A stretch of 64,000 nt of DNA from Enhygromyxa salina (GCF_002994615.1 NZ_PVNK01000136.1:1-64000), one strand, 5' to 3'; shown: positions 28,450 to 38,171, counted from the stretch's first letter. Made by a program: numbers and translations. Notes: generated by a model not told the origin, from the letters alone.

Positions 28450-30333
28450 ATGTCTACCCCCGGAGCCCCAAAGCCGCCCCGCGCGACCCTGGTCGAAGGC
28501 GACATCCGCTCGGCCCTGGTCAGCCTCGCGCTGCCGATGTCGCTCGGCATCGTGTTCTTGATCGCCCTCAACCTGGTCGACACCTACTACGTCGGCCAGC
28601 TCGGGACCGACGAGCTCGCGGCGATCAGCTTCACCTTCCCGGTGATCATGCTGGTCATGTCCGCGACCATGGGCCTCGGGGTCGGGACGACCTCGGCGAT
28701 CGCCCGGGCGATCGGCGGCGGTGACGAGCGCAAGATCCGACGGCTCACGACCCACGCGCTGATCCTCGGCGTGCTCGTGGTCGCGCTGCTCTCGGGCCTC
28801 GGGCTCGTGACCCAGCGGCTGCTCTTCGCGAGCCTCGGCGCCGAGGGCCCGATCCTCGCCCTGGTCGTCGAGTACATGACGATCTGGTTCTTGGGCGCGG
28901 CCTTCCTGGTCATCCCGATGATGGGCTCCGGCGCGATCCGAGCGACGGGCGACGCCAAGACCCCGATGTACATCATGATGGTCGCGGCGATCGTCAACGG
29001 CCTCCTCGATCCGCTGCTGATCTTCGGGCTCGGGCCCGTGCCCGCCCTCGGCCTGCGCGGGGCCGCGCTCGCGACCTTGGCCGCGCGGCTCCTGACCTTC
29101 GTCGGCGCGCTGTGGGTGCTCGGCAAGCGCCTGAACATGATCGAGATGCACACGCCGAAGCTCGCCGAGCTGCGCGAGTCGTGGCGCTCGATCCTCTCGG
29201 TCGGGGTCCCGGCGGCGCTGACCAACATGCTCGCGCCGATCGCTACCGGGGTCATGACCGCGCTGATCGCCACCCACGGCAACGCAGCGGTGGCGGCGTG
29301 GGGCGTGGGCTCGCGCCTCGAGGGCCTCGTGCTCATCGCTCCGATGGCCCTGTCGGCCGCGCTCACGCCCTTCGTCGGACAAAACTGGGGCGCCCTTCGC
29401 CGCGATCGCACGGCCGAGGCGCTCCGGCAATCGCGGCGCTTCGTGCTGCTGTGGGGCGCGGGCGCGTGGCTGTTTCTGATCACCCTCGGCGACTTCGTGG
29501 CCAGCGCGTTCTCCGACGACCCCGAGGTTCACGAGGTCCTGCGCCTGTTCTTTTGGGTCATCCCCGTGACCTACGGCGCCCACGCGCTCGTCAGCGTCGT
29601 GAGCGCGACCTTCAACGCGATCGACCGAGCGATCCGCTCGACGCTGCTGTCGGCGACGCGGAGCCTGCTCCTGGCGATCCCCCTGGCCCTGGTCGGCAGC
29701 TACCTCGCCGACACGCTGGGCATCTTCATCGGGGTCGCGCTCGCAACCGCGATCACGGCGGTCATCGCCAACCTGTGGGCGGGCGAGCTCTACGACCCCG
29801 CAGACCACCCCGACGAAGACGCCGACGAGGGCGTCGAACCAGCCGCGGCCCCCCGGGCCTCGCAGTCGATGCGAGGCGTGAGCCCCGGCCGCTGCGCGCT
29901 GATCGACGGCCTCGTCGCGGGCCTTTGCGAGCTCGACCAGCTCCGCGTGGCCAAGACCCGGGGCAACGCGATCGGCTTCTTCGGCCCCGGCGGCCACGAG
30001 ATCGGCCACGTCCACCGGGGGGGTCAGCTCGATCTGTGCTTCCCGCCCGCGATCATGGACCAGCTCGCGCGCGAGGGCGTCGTCGAGCACCACCGCCACA
30101 TCGACGATGCCTGCTGGGTCACCCACGAGCTCGACGGCGAAGATGACCTGCCCCCCGCCCTCGCGCTCCTGCGCCTCGGCTATCAGCTCGCGCGACTCCA
30201 CGCCCTCGTCGACCTTGGCGCGGAGCTCTCACTCGACGAGGCGCTGCGCGATCTGACCGTGTCCGAGGCCCTGCGCGCCGAGATCGAGGCCCTCGTCGAC
30301 AGCTGGAGCCCGCGCACTCCGCGCGCAGGATAA
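28450..30333 (+). CDS. MATE efflux transporter fused to DUF5519-like domain
   Basis: A 627-residue protein. Residues 1-447 are a complete MATE-family multidrug/cation antiporter with twelve hydrophobic segments (starts LVSLALPMSLGIVFLIALNLVDTYYVGQLG; second half VPAALTNMLAPIATGVMTALIATHG). An acidic linker (PADHPDEDADEGVEP) connects to a soluble C-terminal domain of about 150 residues with GNAIGFFGPGGHEIGHVHRG, QLDLCFPPAIMDQL and EHHRHIDDACWVTHEL, which looks like the DUF5519/luciferase-like fold (PF17648). Single MATE proteins end after TM12, so this is an unusual fusion. It may sense or modify the substrate or couple transport to another process; this is inference. Confidence 0.88.
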   Translation: MSTPGAPKPPRATLVEGDIRSALVSLALPMSLGIVFLIALNLVDTYYVGQLGTDELAAISFTFPVIMLVMSATMGLGVGTTSAIARAIGGGDERKIRRLTTHALILGVLVVALLSGLGLVTQRLLFASLGAEGPILALVVEYMTIWFLGAAFLVIPMMGSGAIRATGDAKTPMYIMMVAAIVNGLLDPLLIFGLGPVPALGLRGAALATLAARLLTFVGALWVLGKRLNMIEMHTPKLAELRESWRSILSVGVPAALTNMLAPIATGVMTALIATHGNAAVAAWGVGSRLEGLVLIAPMALSAALTPFVGQNWGALRRDRTAEALRQSRRFVLLWGAGAWLFLITLGDFVASAFSDDPEVHEVLRLFFWVIPVTYGAHALVSVVSATFNAIDRAIRSTLLSATRSLLLAIPLALVGSYLADTLGIFIGVALATAITAVIANLWAGELYDPADHPDEDADEGVEPAAAPRASQSMRGVSPGRCALIDGLVAGLCELDQLRVAKTRGNAIGFFGPGGHEIGHVHRGGQLDLCFPPAIMDQLAREGVVEHHRHIDDACWVTHELDGEDDLPPALALLRLGYQLARLHALVDLGAELSLDEALRDLTVSEALRAEIEALVDSWSPRTPRAG

Positions 30334-30396
30334 AGCCCCAGGCTCGCGGCCTTCGAGGCTCGCATCGCCCCCGTCGATCGAGTGTAGAGTGCGATC

Positions 30397-31395
30397 GTGG
30401 AGACCCCCTCTCACCACGCCCAGCTCCACGCGCTGACGGTCGCCGTCCGCGCGCTCGACAGGCTCTACAGGCAAGAGATCGCCAAACCGATCAAGGACGC
30501 GCTCCAGGTCACGCCCCAAGAGGTCGGGCGCTTCTACGTCAAGCTCGAGACCCTCCGCAGCTGGTTGAACAACAGTCGCACCGTGGACGACATGCGCCGT
30601 GACCCGCTCGCGCCGATGATCAAGATGGCGCTGCTGCTGTGGCGGCGTGAGCGTGCCGCCGAGATCGAGGTTCCGCGCAGCCGCACGACCGACAGCAAGG
30701 TCGTGATGGTCCTCGATGAAGAGATTCAGGCCATCGACTGGCTGCTGAACGAGCTGCGCCTGATTGAGCCCGAGCGGATGCCGGTCCTCACCGATTACAT
30801 GTCAGTCCACCAGGCCGAGCTGGTCGGGCAACTCCCCCAAGACGACCCGCCCCTCGAATACGACGTCAAATTCCGCATTCTGTTGTCGGCGAATCGCGTG
30901 ACGCCCGATTTTCAGTTTTACCGCAAGCGCTGTGACATCCGCGAGGTGCCGATCACCCTCGCCTTCGTCGACATCGACAAATTCAAGGACATCAACACCG
31001 AATTTGGCCACACGACCGTCGACTTCGACCTGCTCCCGCAGTTTCAGCAGGGCCTCGAGGCCCACGTGTTCTTTCGCGGTCGCGCGTATCGGGAGGGCGG
31101 CGATGAGTACATCTTGCTGCTGCCCAACATGTCCTACGAAGGCGCCCGCCAATTCCTGTGCGAGCTCCAACGGCGGATGACGAAGATTCGCTATCGCCTG
31201 TCAGCGCTTCGCTCGAACCCCACGGTGTCGATCGGCTTTGTGACCTTGAATCCGGGTAGCATCATTACCGCCCGGGAGGCGCGGGAGAAGGCAACCCACG
31301 CGCTGCTCGAGGCCAAGGACGCCGGCCGAAACCGAATCGTGGGACTCGAGACCCACCCTCACTGGACGCCCAAGTCCGTCGAGATCTCCCGCTAG
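30397..31395 (+). CDS. GGDEF-like diguanylate cyclase domain protein
   Basis: A 332-residue cytoplasmic protein starting at GTG 30397. Residues 1-150 are a helical region with no domain that I recognise (probably a sensor). Residues 183-325 form a GGDEF-type domain: LAFVDIDKFKDINTEFGH holds the metal-binding Asp 192/194 and the guanine-contacting Asn, and the signature is GGDEY (234-238), a conservative change from GGDEF. The RxxD inhibitory site normally five residues upstream is absent (FFRGRAYREGGDEY). It may make cyclic di-GMP or be a binding protein. No membrane segments. The stop codon lies in a perfect palindrome (31391-31412). Confidence 0.85.
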   Translation: METPSHHAQLHALTVAVRALDRLYRQEIAKPIKDALQVTPQEVGRFYVKLETLRSWLNNSRTVDDMRRDPLAPMIKMALLLWRRERAAEIEVPRSRTTDSKVVMVLDEEIQAIDWLLNELRLIEPERMPVLTDYMSVHQAELVGQLPQDDPPLEYDVKFRILLSANRVTPDFQFYRKRCDIREVPITLAFVDIDKFKDINTEFGHTTVDFDLLPQFQQGLEAHVFFRGRAYREGGDEYILLLPNMSYEGARQFLCELQRRMTKIRYRLSALRSNPTVSIGFVTLNPGSIITAREAREKATHALLEAKDAGRNRIVGLETHPHWTPKSVEISR

Positions 31396-31412
31396 CAGCC
31401 CGGGCTGCTAGC
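31391..31412 (+). terminator. 22-bp perfect palindrome over stop codon
   Basis: GCTAGCAGCCC followed directly by its inverse complement forms a perfect 22-bp palindrome that includes the TAG stop of the GGDEF-like gene. There is no U-run after it. The half-site CTAGCAGCCCGGG also contains the stop codon of the MORN gene (115-127 on the other strand). Probably an mRNA 3'-end structure, possibly a protein-binding palindrome. Confidence 0.55.
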
Positions 31413-31506
31413 CCGCGGGCCATCCCCAGAGTCGGGCGCGACCTTGGCTGCGAGCTTCGCCGAGCCGGTTGGCGGGGTCGGCCCGGGCGAGTATCCTGGC
31501 GCAGCC

Positions 31507-33138
31507 GTGCCGCAGCCGGAACCGCTGTCCGTCGACGACGCCCTCGACCGCCTCGTCAACCAGTTCTCGGACTCGATGGCGTTCTTTCGCGAGCTGATCC
31601 AAAACGCGCTCGACGCCGGCTCCGAAGAGGTCGAGGTGTGGTTCGAGCACCGCCCGGGCCCGACCGATGACCTGATGGTCATCCACGTCGACGACTGGGG
31701 CGCGGGCATGAACCGCGAGATCATCGACACCCGGCTCACGCGCCTGTTCTCGTCGAGCAAAGACGGCGATCTGACCAAGATCGGCAAGTTCGGCATCGGC
31801 TTCGTGTCGGTGTTTGCGATCGCGCCCCAGGCGGTGTCGATCGACACCTCGCGCGACGGCGAGCACTGGCGGATCGTGTTCGACGAGCAGCGCCGCTTCT
31901 CGCTGATCCGCCGCGACGAGCCCGTCGAGGGGACCAAGATCGAGATCTACAAGCCCGCGAGCGCGTCCGAGTTCGAGGCCTTCCGGACCCGCGCGAGCGA
32001 GGTCGTGCGCTATTGGTGCAAGCACGTCAGCGGCGAGATCCGCGTCGACGGCGAGCTGATCAACGAGCCCTTCGACCTCGAGCTGCCCTGCAAGGTCAGC
32101 CGCGGGCGGGACGACGAGCAGGTCGTCGTCGGCCACCCCCGCGACGGCGAGGCCTTCGCCGGCTTCTACAACCGCGGCCTGACCCTGGTCGAAGAGCCGA
32201 TGATCCCCGGCATCGCGTTCAAGGCCTCGTCGGCCAAGCTCGAGCACACCCTGACCCGCGACGACGTGATCCGCGAGGCTGGCTTCACCCGGCTGATGGC
32301 GGCGGTCAACGAGCTGATCGCGGGCGAGCTGTGCGAGCTGGTGTTCGCCAAGCTCGACGCCGCGATCCGCGAGCTCACGCCCGACCCGGCGGCCAGCCCC
32401 GACGACGAGCAACGCGAGTGGCTCGAGTACCTGTGGGACGCGGCGCGCTTCCACGAGCAGGCCGATCACGCGGTCCCGGTCAGCCCCAACGCGGCCCTGT
32501 TTCGCAGCCCCAGCGGCGCGCTGGTCGGGTGGCAGGCCGTGCGCAAGCCCAAGCGGCGCCGGGTCATCATCGCCCGGGGCCCGAGCCCGCTGGCCGAGCT
32601 GCTCGAGCGCGAGGGCGCGACCGTCGTGTGGCTGCCCGAGCCCTGGATCCGCGGCCGGGCCCTCCTCGACGCCCTCGCCCCGGACACGGTCCGGCTCGAG
32701 CAGTGGTGCACCGCCTTGCCCCCGCGCGACACCGACGAGGCCGTGCGCTGGCAGATCCTGGCCTCGGAGGTCGCGCGGCTCCTCGACGACTGGGGCGCGA
32801 AGATCGGCGGGGTCCGCCTCGGTCACCTCGACTACGCCCAGTCCTCGGTCGCCGAGCGCGTCGCGATCACCCAGGCCGAGTTCGGCGAGGCCACGGCGCT
32901 CGACGACGCGGGCGAGCTCGGGACCGGGCTGTTCGCGAGCCGCCGGGTCGTCGTGCTCAACGCCGACCACCCGACGATCCGCACGATCGCCGCGCTCGCC
33001 CAGACCGAGCCCGAGCTCGGGGCCTACCTCGCGGTCAAGGCCTTCTTCTTGGGCAGCCGCCTCGACGCCGAGACCGACGAGAAGCTCGCGACCCTGACCC
33101 ACGATCGCCGCATCCTGCGAGTGGGGGCCCGCGCATGA
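31507..33138 (+). CDS. Hsp90-like (GHKL) ATPase, gene 1 of coupled pair
   Basis: A 543-residue protein, start chosen at GTG 31507 (a TTG at 31444 is open too). The ATP-binding fold of Hsp90 is clear: N-box FFRELIQNALDAGS (Glu 29, Asn 33, Asp 36), G1 VDDWGAGM (60-68), G2 IGKFGIGFVSVFAIA (92-106, compare HtpG IGQFGVGFYS) and EGTKIEIY (141-148). Residues about 205-290 (FYNRGLTLVEEPMIPGIAFKASSAKLEHTLTRDDVI) resemble the client-binding middle domain of HtpG with a lost or altered rest. The last ~200 residues are not recognisable. It is shorter than HtpG (about 620) and lacks its C-terminal dimerisation part. Its stop overlaps the start of the 1678-residue partner (ATGA), so the two are made together. 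Confidence 0.86.
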   Translation: MPQPEPLSVDDALDRLVNQFSDSMAFFRELIQNALDAGSEEVEVWFEHRPGPTDDLMVIHVDDWGAGMNREIIDTRLTRLFSSSKDGDLTKIGKFGIGFVSVFAIAPQAVSIDTSRDGEHWRIVFDEQRRFSLIRRDEPVEGTKIEIYKPASASEFEAFRTRASEVVRYWCKHVSGEIRVDGELINEPFDLELPCKVSRGRDDEQVVVGHPRDGEAFAGFYNRGLTLVEEPMIPGIAFKASSAKLEHTLTRDDVIREAGFTRLMAAVNELIAGELCELVFAKLDAAIRELTPDPAASPDDEQREWLEYLWDAARFHEQADHAVPVSPNAALFRSPSGALVGWQAVRKPKRRRVIIARGPSPLAELLEREGATVVWLPEPWIRGRALLDALAPDTVRLEQWCTALPPRDTDEAVRWQILASEVARLLDDWGAKIGGVRLGHLDYAQSSVAERVAITQAEFGEATALDDAGELGTGLFASRRVVVLNADHPTIRTIAALAQTEPELGAYLAVKAFFLGSRLDAETDEKLATLTHDRRILRVGARA

Positions 33139-36100
33139 CCAAGCCAGCCTCCAAAGACAAGCGGTCCCAAGCTCGGGAGAGGGCCAGGCCAGACCTGCTC
33201 GCACGGCTCGAGGCCGCGGGCGCGGTCGAGGCCCGCGGTGGATTTTCGATCGACCCCGAGAAGGCGCGCGAGAAGCTGCGCCAGTATCAGCTGGCCGATC
33301 CCAACCGCTACGTGCTGCTGCTGGTCGAGGCCGCGTTCTCGAACGGCGCGACCTCGCTCGAGTTCGAGGTCGACAGCGACGATCTCCACCTGCGCTTTGA
33401 CGGCTCGACCTTCGCCTACGAGCAGCTCGAGAACATCTACGGCGCGCTGTTCACCGAGGTCGACGAGCTCCGGCCCGAGGATCTCGCGCGCATGCGCGGG
33501 CTCGCGCAGCTGGCCTTCGCCGTCAACTCGGCCATGGCGATCAACCCTCGCTACGTCCGGATCACGAGCATCGGCGACGACGGCGAGGGCACGCTGCTCG
33601 AGCTGCGCCCCGATCAACCCGACGAGCTCACCCGCGTTCAGGGCGAGCCCGGCAACTGGATCCACGTCAAAGACAGCTTCCGCCCCGGGCTGATCGTCGA
33701 GTTCTTCCGCAGCCTCGGCGACACCCTCGACGAGGTCGTGCTCCTGCGCGCGCACTGCCGGTGGTCGCGGCGGCCAGTCGTCGTCAACGGCGCGCAGGTC
33801 TCGGGTCCGATGACCTTCGAGTGGGAGCCGTGGACGAGCGTCGAGGTCACCGACGAGGGCGAGCCCATCGGTCAGGCGGCGATCGGGCTCAGCAGCGCAG
33901 ATCTGCGCGGCCGCCCCCGGGCCTTCTTGGTCTCCAACGGCGTGTTCATCGAGGAGCTCGCCCTCGACGAGCGCGCGGTCGCGGGCTTCGAGGCGATCGT
34001 CGACAGCCCGCGCTTCGGCAAGGACGTGTCCCAGACCAAGCTGCTCCACGACGCCGGCTACGACGCCGTCATCGACCGGATCATCGCGGCCCAGGATCAC
34101 GCGATCGCCCGCCTCGCCGAGCGCTACCTGGCCCAGGGCGCGCCGAGCTGGGCCGACGACATGCTGATCGAGTGGCTGACCAAGCACGCCAACTACTCGC
34201 GCCCGAGCAAGCTGCGCCGCGCGCTGATCGACGACCCGCTGCTTGCGACCGTGGCCGAGGTCCCGCTGTGGCCCGTGGTCGGCGCGGCCAACATCAGCAC
34301 CCGCGCGCTGATCGAGGCCGAGGGGCCGCTGCGCCACGCGAGCGAGGACTTCGAGTTTGCGCCGGTCGACGTGCCCTTCGTCCTGCGCATCGACCCCGGC
34401 CCGGCCCAGGCCCTGCTCGAACAGCTGTTCGGCGCTCGCCTCCACGACTACACCCCGGCGCTGCGGCGCGAGTGGGAGCGGCAGCGCTGCCGGCTCCAGT
34501 TCATGACCCGCCGCCACCTCCCGGAGCTCGGCGAGGGCTACTACCTGATCCGCGAGCCGATCCGGGGCGAGCTCCGGGCCGAGAGCGGTGACGACGACAC
34601 GGCCGCGCCGATCCGCGGTGAGCTCGGGCTGCGATCGCTCGGCCACGGCGACAGCTGGGTCCGGCTGCTGACCGAGGGCTGCCTCCTGCGCGAGCTCGCC
34701 CTCGACGGACCGGTCCCCGGCCTGTGCGCCGTCGTCAGCGCCCCGCTCGAGCCCAACGAGGACTACGATCAAGCGCGAGCCACCCGCAGCCTCGCGGCCG
34801 CGCTCGTGGCCGTGCTCGAGGCCCTCGAGCGCGCGATCACCAAGCTCGCGGGCTCGGGCGCGATCAGCCCCTATCTGCGCGCGCTGCTGCGGACCTACGT
34901 CGCCCAGGCCTGTCAGGCAGACTTTGGCCCCGCGTTCCTCGATCAGTTCGGCTTCGCGCGCAGGCAGGCCAGGCGCGAGGTCAAGCGCCTCGGCGCCGCG
35001 ATCACGCCGCGCTGGGGCCTCGACGGACCCGCAGAGGATCATCATGAGCTCCTGCGGGTCCCGCTCTACGACCGCGCCCACGGCGAGCCCGCGAGCCTCG
35101 CCGAGCTCGCCGCTCGGGTCGCGCAGGGCCAGCGCCTCGCCTGGCTCGAAGCCGGGACGAGGCCGCTGCCCGCCCTCGACGCCGAGGTCCTGCTCCTCGA
35201 ACAAGCTGATCGCGAGGCCCTGCGCGCGCTCCTGGGCAAGGACGTGCTCGCGCCCTTCGCCGAGCGGCTCGCGCAGCTCCGTCGCCGCGACGCGTTCCTC
35301 GAGTGCCCGCAGGCCGAGCTCGCCCTGCCCCACGCGTCGCTGGTTCGGGTCGAGCTGCGCGCGGCCGAGCCCGAGCTGCGTGGCGCGCTCGGCCTGCGCG
35401 AGTACGCGTTCACGGCCGCGACCGAGGGTCAGACCCCGGTCCAGGTCTACTACCGCGCCCGCAAGCTGTGCCACGTCGAGCTCGAGCTGCCGCTGCCGGG
35501 GCTGTGCGCCTGGGTCGAGAGCGAGGCGCTCGAGATCGCCCCGAGCTTCGAGGCCCTCGCCCATCCGCTCTCGCTGCGCGGGCCCTTGCTCGAGGGCCTC
35601 GTCGCGCTCGTCGAGCTCGAGCTCGAGCGCGCCCGCGCGGCGCCCGACGAGCTGCTCCGCTGCGAGTGGTGGTTTCTGACCATGGTCCCGGGCGTGGTCC
35701 TCGGCCCGGGCAGGCTCGCCCAGGCCTTCGTGTGGCTGCGCCACGAGCTCGGGCTCGACGCGGCCCTGACCGAGCTCGCCGCGCTGCTCGAGCTGCTCGA
35801 GCGCTACCCCAGGCGCGACCTCGACCGCGCGATCGGATCGCTGCGTGGCCGCGGGGAGCTGCCGACGGCCGAGGCCGTCCGCGGGCGGCTCCGACGACCC
35901 AACCGGCGGATCAGCCAGGCCGAGCAAGACCTCCTGGTCCTGCGCCGCGGGCTGTTGCCGGCCTTCACCGAGCTCCTCGAGCTCCCACTGCTGCGCCGCC
36001 TCGAGCCAGCCCAGCGCGGGGCAAAGACGGCGCGCACGGTCCCCCTCGACCAGCTGTTCGCGCGGGTCGGCGCCGGCGAGCCGATCAGCTGGGTCGCGGA

Positions 36101-38171
36101 CGACTTCCATCTCGAGTCCAAGCCCACAGTCACGCTCGAGGTCTCGGTCCTCGATCCGGTCGAGCAGAACCTGCTCGACCGACTCCTCGGCAGCGACGGG
36201 CTCGAGCTGGTCAGCGACTGGTTGATCGGCCGGGCCCGGTTCGAGCGGCGACGCACGATCTCCGAGATCCGCGTGGCCCGGGGCTCGGCGATCGTGCTCT
36301 TGCCCCTGAGCTCACCCGGCGTGCGCGGCGAGCTCGGCATCTCGCGCGAGTCACCCAGCCAGATCGAGCGCAGCAAGATCCGCGTGTTCACCGAGTCGCG
36401 CGAGGTCGCGGTCGTCGAGCTCCCGGCCCGGCCGGTCGCCCTCGTCGGCGCGATCGAGTTCGACGAGCTCGAGCTCAACGAGGCCCACACCGACATCACC
36501 TCGCGCGAGCGCGAGCGCGTCCGCAAGCTCGTGCGGGCCCAGACGGACGCGCTCTTGACCGAGCTCGCGACGCGCTACTCGGGCCTCAATTCGCGCGACA
36601 AGGGCCGCGCCGCCGAGCTCGTCCGTCACCTCCTGGTCGGGTGGCCGCCAGGCGTCGGCGGCTACCAGGCCCGGGCAGCAAAGCGTCCAGCCATGTTCAA
36701 GCGGCTCGCCGGGCTGGCGGTGTTCGCGGGCGCGCGCAAGCCCTGGTCGGCGCTCGAGCTGGCCGAGGCCCGAGAGCGCGGGCGCATCGCGAGCATCGCC
36801 TACCGCCGCCCCAGCCTCGAGCTGCCCGACACGCCGGTCGTCGTGCTCGACGCCCCCGACGTCGAGGCCGCCCTCGAGGCGCTCTTTGGTGACGTTCGCG
36901 ACCTCGATCGAGAGATCGAGCGCCGCCGCGAGCTCGCGGCCCGCAAGGCCAACTCGCCGCGGATGCCCAGCCAACCCCCAGACCAGGCCCTGCTCGTCGT
37001 CGAGGTCGAGGGCGAGGACCTCGAGGGCTGGCTGTGGCTAGCTGACGACCAGGCCGAGGTCCTGTTCGGCGCAGACGGCCACGTCGCCGACAAGCGCGTG
37101 ATCTCCGACCTGTGCTGGTGCGGCGGCGCCGTCTGGGGCGAGGGGCTGAGCATCACCTCAAACTGGAGCCGCGCGACCCTCACCCGAGCGCAGGAGCGGC
37201 TGCTCCAGCGCCTCGCGGCCGCGCTGTGGGACCGACTGATCGACGAGTTCGAGCGCCGGGTCGACGCCGAGGCGCCCCGCGACCGCGACGCGCGGCGCCT
37301 GCTGTCCGAGCTCCGCGAGCGTCTCCACGACCTGTTCATGCGCCTCCACCCTCGCTGCGCTCGCAAGCGACGCTCCAAGCGCAAGCGCAAGCGCAAGGGC
37401 AACCGCTACGAGCAGCTCTACGAGCGCTTGCGGACGCTGGCGGTGCTCGAGCTCAGCACCGGTCGCTGGATCAGCGCCGAGACGGCCGAGCGCGAGCGAC
37501 CGCTCGAGCTCGCCTCGCTGAAGCTGTGGTCGGGGCCCTCGGCCGAGGAGATCGCCCACCAGCGGGCCGTCGAACGGCGCGAGAGCAAGCGCGCCCGCGA
37601 GCGCGAGCGCCAGCAGCAGCGCGAGCGCGAGCAGCAGCGCCGACGCGCCGAGGCCGAGGCCCGCAAACGCGAGGCCCAACGCCGCCGACGCGCCGCCCGT
37701 GAGGCCGAGCGCGAGCGCGAGGCCGCGGCCAAGCTCGCGGCGGCCGGGCAGGCCCAACCAAAAAAACAGGCCAAGCGAGCCGAGCGTGCCAAGTCCAAAG
37801 GAGCCCGCGCCAAGCCCCGGGCCCCGCTGCCCGAGGAGCTGCTGCTCGAGGCCCTGCGCGAGGAGCTGCGCCTGGTCCGAGCCGCGAACGCCGGGCTGGT
37901 CTCGAACCACCACCTCGAGTCGCTCGTGCTCGGCGAGCCCGTCCGGCGCGGCCCGCTGTTTCGCCACGCCGACGGCGTGACCGAGATCGACGTCGGCCAT
38001 CCGCTGTTCGAGGCCGTGCTCGCGGGCTACCTCGACGATCAGGGCCTGCTGACGCTGCTGGCCTCGTCGGCCTACACCTACCTCAACATCATCCACGTCG
38101 AGATCGAGGACCAGCACGAGGCCGAGTTCCTCCGGCTCCACGCCGCCCACGCGGCGACGGGTGGTCTATGA
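33135..38171 (+). CDS. Giant Hsp90-related protein with degenerate ATPase, gene 2 of coupled pair
   Basis: A 1678-residue protein starting at the ATG in the overlap with the Hsp90-like ATPase gene. Residues 40-150 follow the same pattern as the Hsp90 N-box region (YVLLLVEAAFSNGATSLEFE at 59-78), but the catalytic positions are lost (Glu to Leu 62, Asn to Ala 66, Asp to Ser 69) and no DxGxG is seen. Then come about five repeats of a module like the HtpG middle domain, at roughly 245-335, 492-575, 747-835, 1062-1150 and 1296-1375; each has (I/V)RGELGL, a strand pair with RxxxxELxLPxPG, LxAxVxSxxLE and two long helices. Residues 1400-1580 contain a KRKRKRK block and a long Arg/Glu/Gln coiled coil; the C-terminus is a small alpha/beta domain. 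No signal peptide or membrane segment, so cytoplasmic. The function is unknown. Confidence 0.85.
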   Translation: MTKPASKDKRSQARERARPDLLARLEAAGAVEARGGFSIDPEKAREKLRQYQLADPNRYVLLLVEAAFSNGATSLEFEVDSDDLHLRFDGSTFAYEQLENIYGALFTEVDELRPEDLARMRGLAQLAFAVNSAMAINPRYVRITSIGDDGEGTLLELRPDQPDELTRVQGEPGNWIHVKDSFRPGLIVEFFRSLGDTLDEVVLLRAHCRWSRRPVVVNGAQVSGPMTFEWEPWTSVEVTDEGEPIGQAAIGLSSADLRGRPRAFLVSNGVFIEELALDERAVAGFEAIVDSPRFGKDVSQTKLLHDAGYDAVIDRIIAAQDHAIARLAERYLAQGAPSWADDMLIEWLTKHANYSRPSKLRRALIDDPLLATVAEVPLWPVVGAANISTRALIEAEGPLRHASEDFEFAPVDVPFVLRIDPGPAQALLEQLFGARLHDYTPALRREWERQRCRLQFMTRRHLPELGEGYYLIREPIRGELRAESGDDDTAAPIRGELGLRSLGHGDSWVRLLTEGCLLRELALDGPVPGLCAVVSAPLEPNEDYDQARATRSLAAALVAVLEALERAITKLAGSGAISPYLRALLRTYVAQACQADFGPAFLDQFGFARRQARREVKRLGAAITPRWGLDGPAEDHHELLRVPLYDRAHGEPASLAELAARVAQGQRLAWLEAGTRPLPALDAEVLLLEQADREALRALLGKDVLAPFAERLAQLRRRDAFLECPQAELALPHASLVRVELRAAEPELRGALGLREYAFTAATEGQTPVQVYYRARKLCHVELELPLPGLCAWVESEALEIAPSFEALAHPLSLRGPLLEGLVALVELELERARAAPDELLRCEWWFLTMVPGVVLGPGRLAQAFVWLRHELGLDAALTELAALLELLERYPRRDLDRAIGSLRGRGELPTAEAVRGRLRRPNRRISQAEQDLLVLRRGLLPAFTELLELPLLRRLEPAQRGAKTARTVPLDQLFARVGAGEPISWVADDFHLESKPTVTLEVSVLDPVEQNLLDRLLGSDGLELVSDWLIGRARFERRRTISEIRVARGSAIVLLPLSSPGVRGELGISRESPSQIERSKIRVFTESREVAVVELPARPVALVGAIEFDELELNEAHTDITSRERERVRKLVRAQTDALLTELATRYSGLNSRDKGRAAELVRHLLVGWPPGVGGYQARAAKRPAMFKRLAGLAVFAGARKPWSALELAEARERGRIASIAYRRPSLELPDTPVVVLDAPDVEAALEALFGDVRDLDREIERRRELAARKANSPRMPSQPPDQALLVVEVEGEDLEGWLWLADDQAEVLFGADGHVADKRVISDLCWCGGAVWGEGLSITSNWSRATLTRAQERLLQRLAAALWDRLIDEFERRVDAEAPRDRDARRLLSELRERLHDLFMRLHPRCARKRRSKRKRKRKGNRYEQLYERLRTLAVLELSTGRWISAETAERERPLELASLKLWSGPSAEEIAHQRAVERRESKRARERERQQQREREQQRRRAEAEARKREAQRRRRAAREAEREREAAAKLAAAGQAQPKKQAKRAERAKSKGARAKPRAPLPEELLLEALREELRLVRAANAGLVSNHHLESLVLGEPVRRGPLFRHADGVTEIDVGHPLFEAVLAGYLDDQGLLTLLASSAYTYLNIIHVEIEDQHEAEFLRLHAAHAATGGL

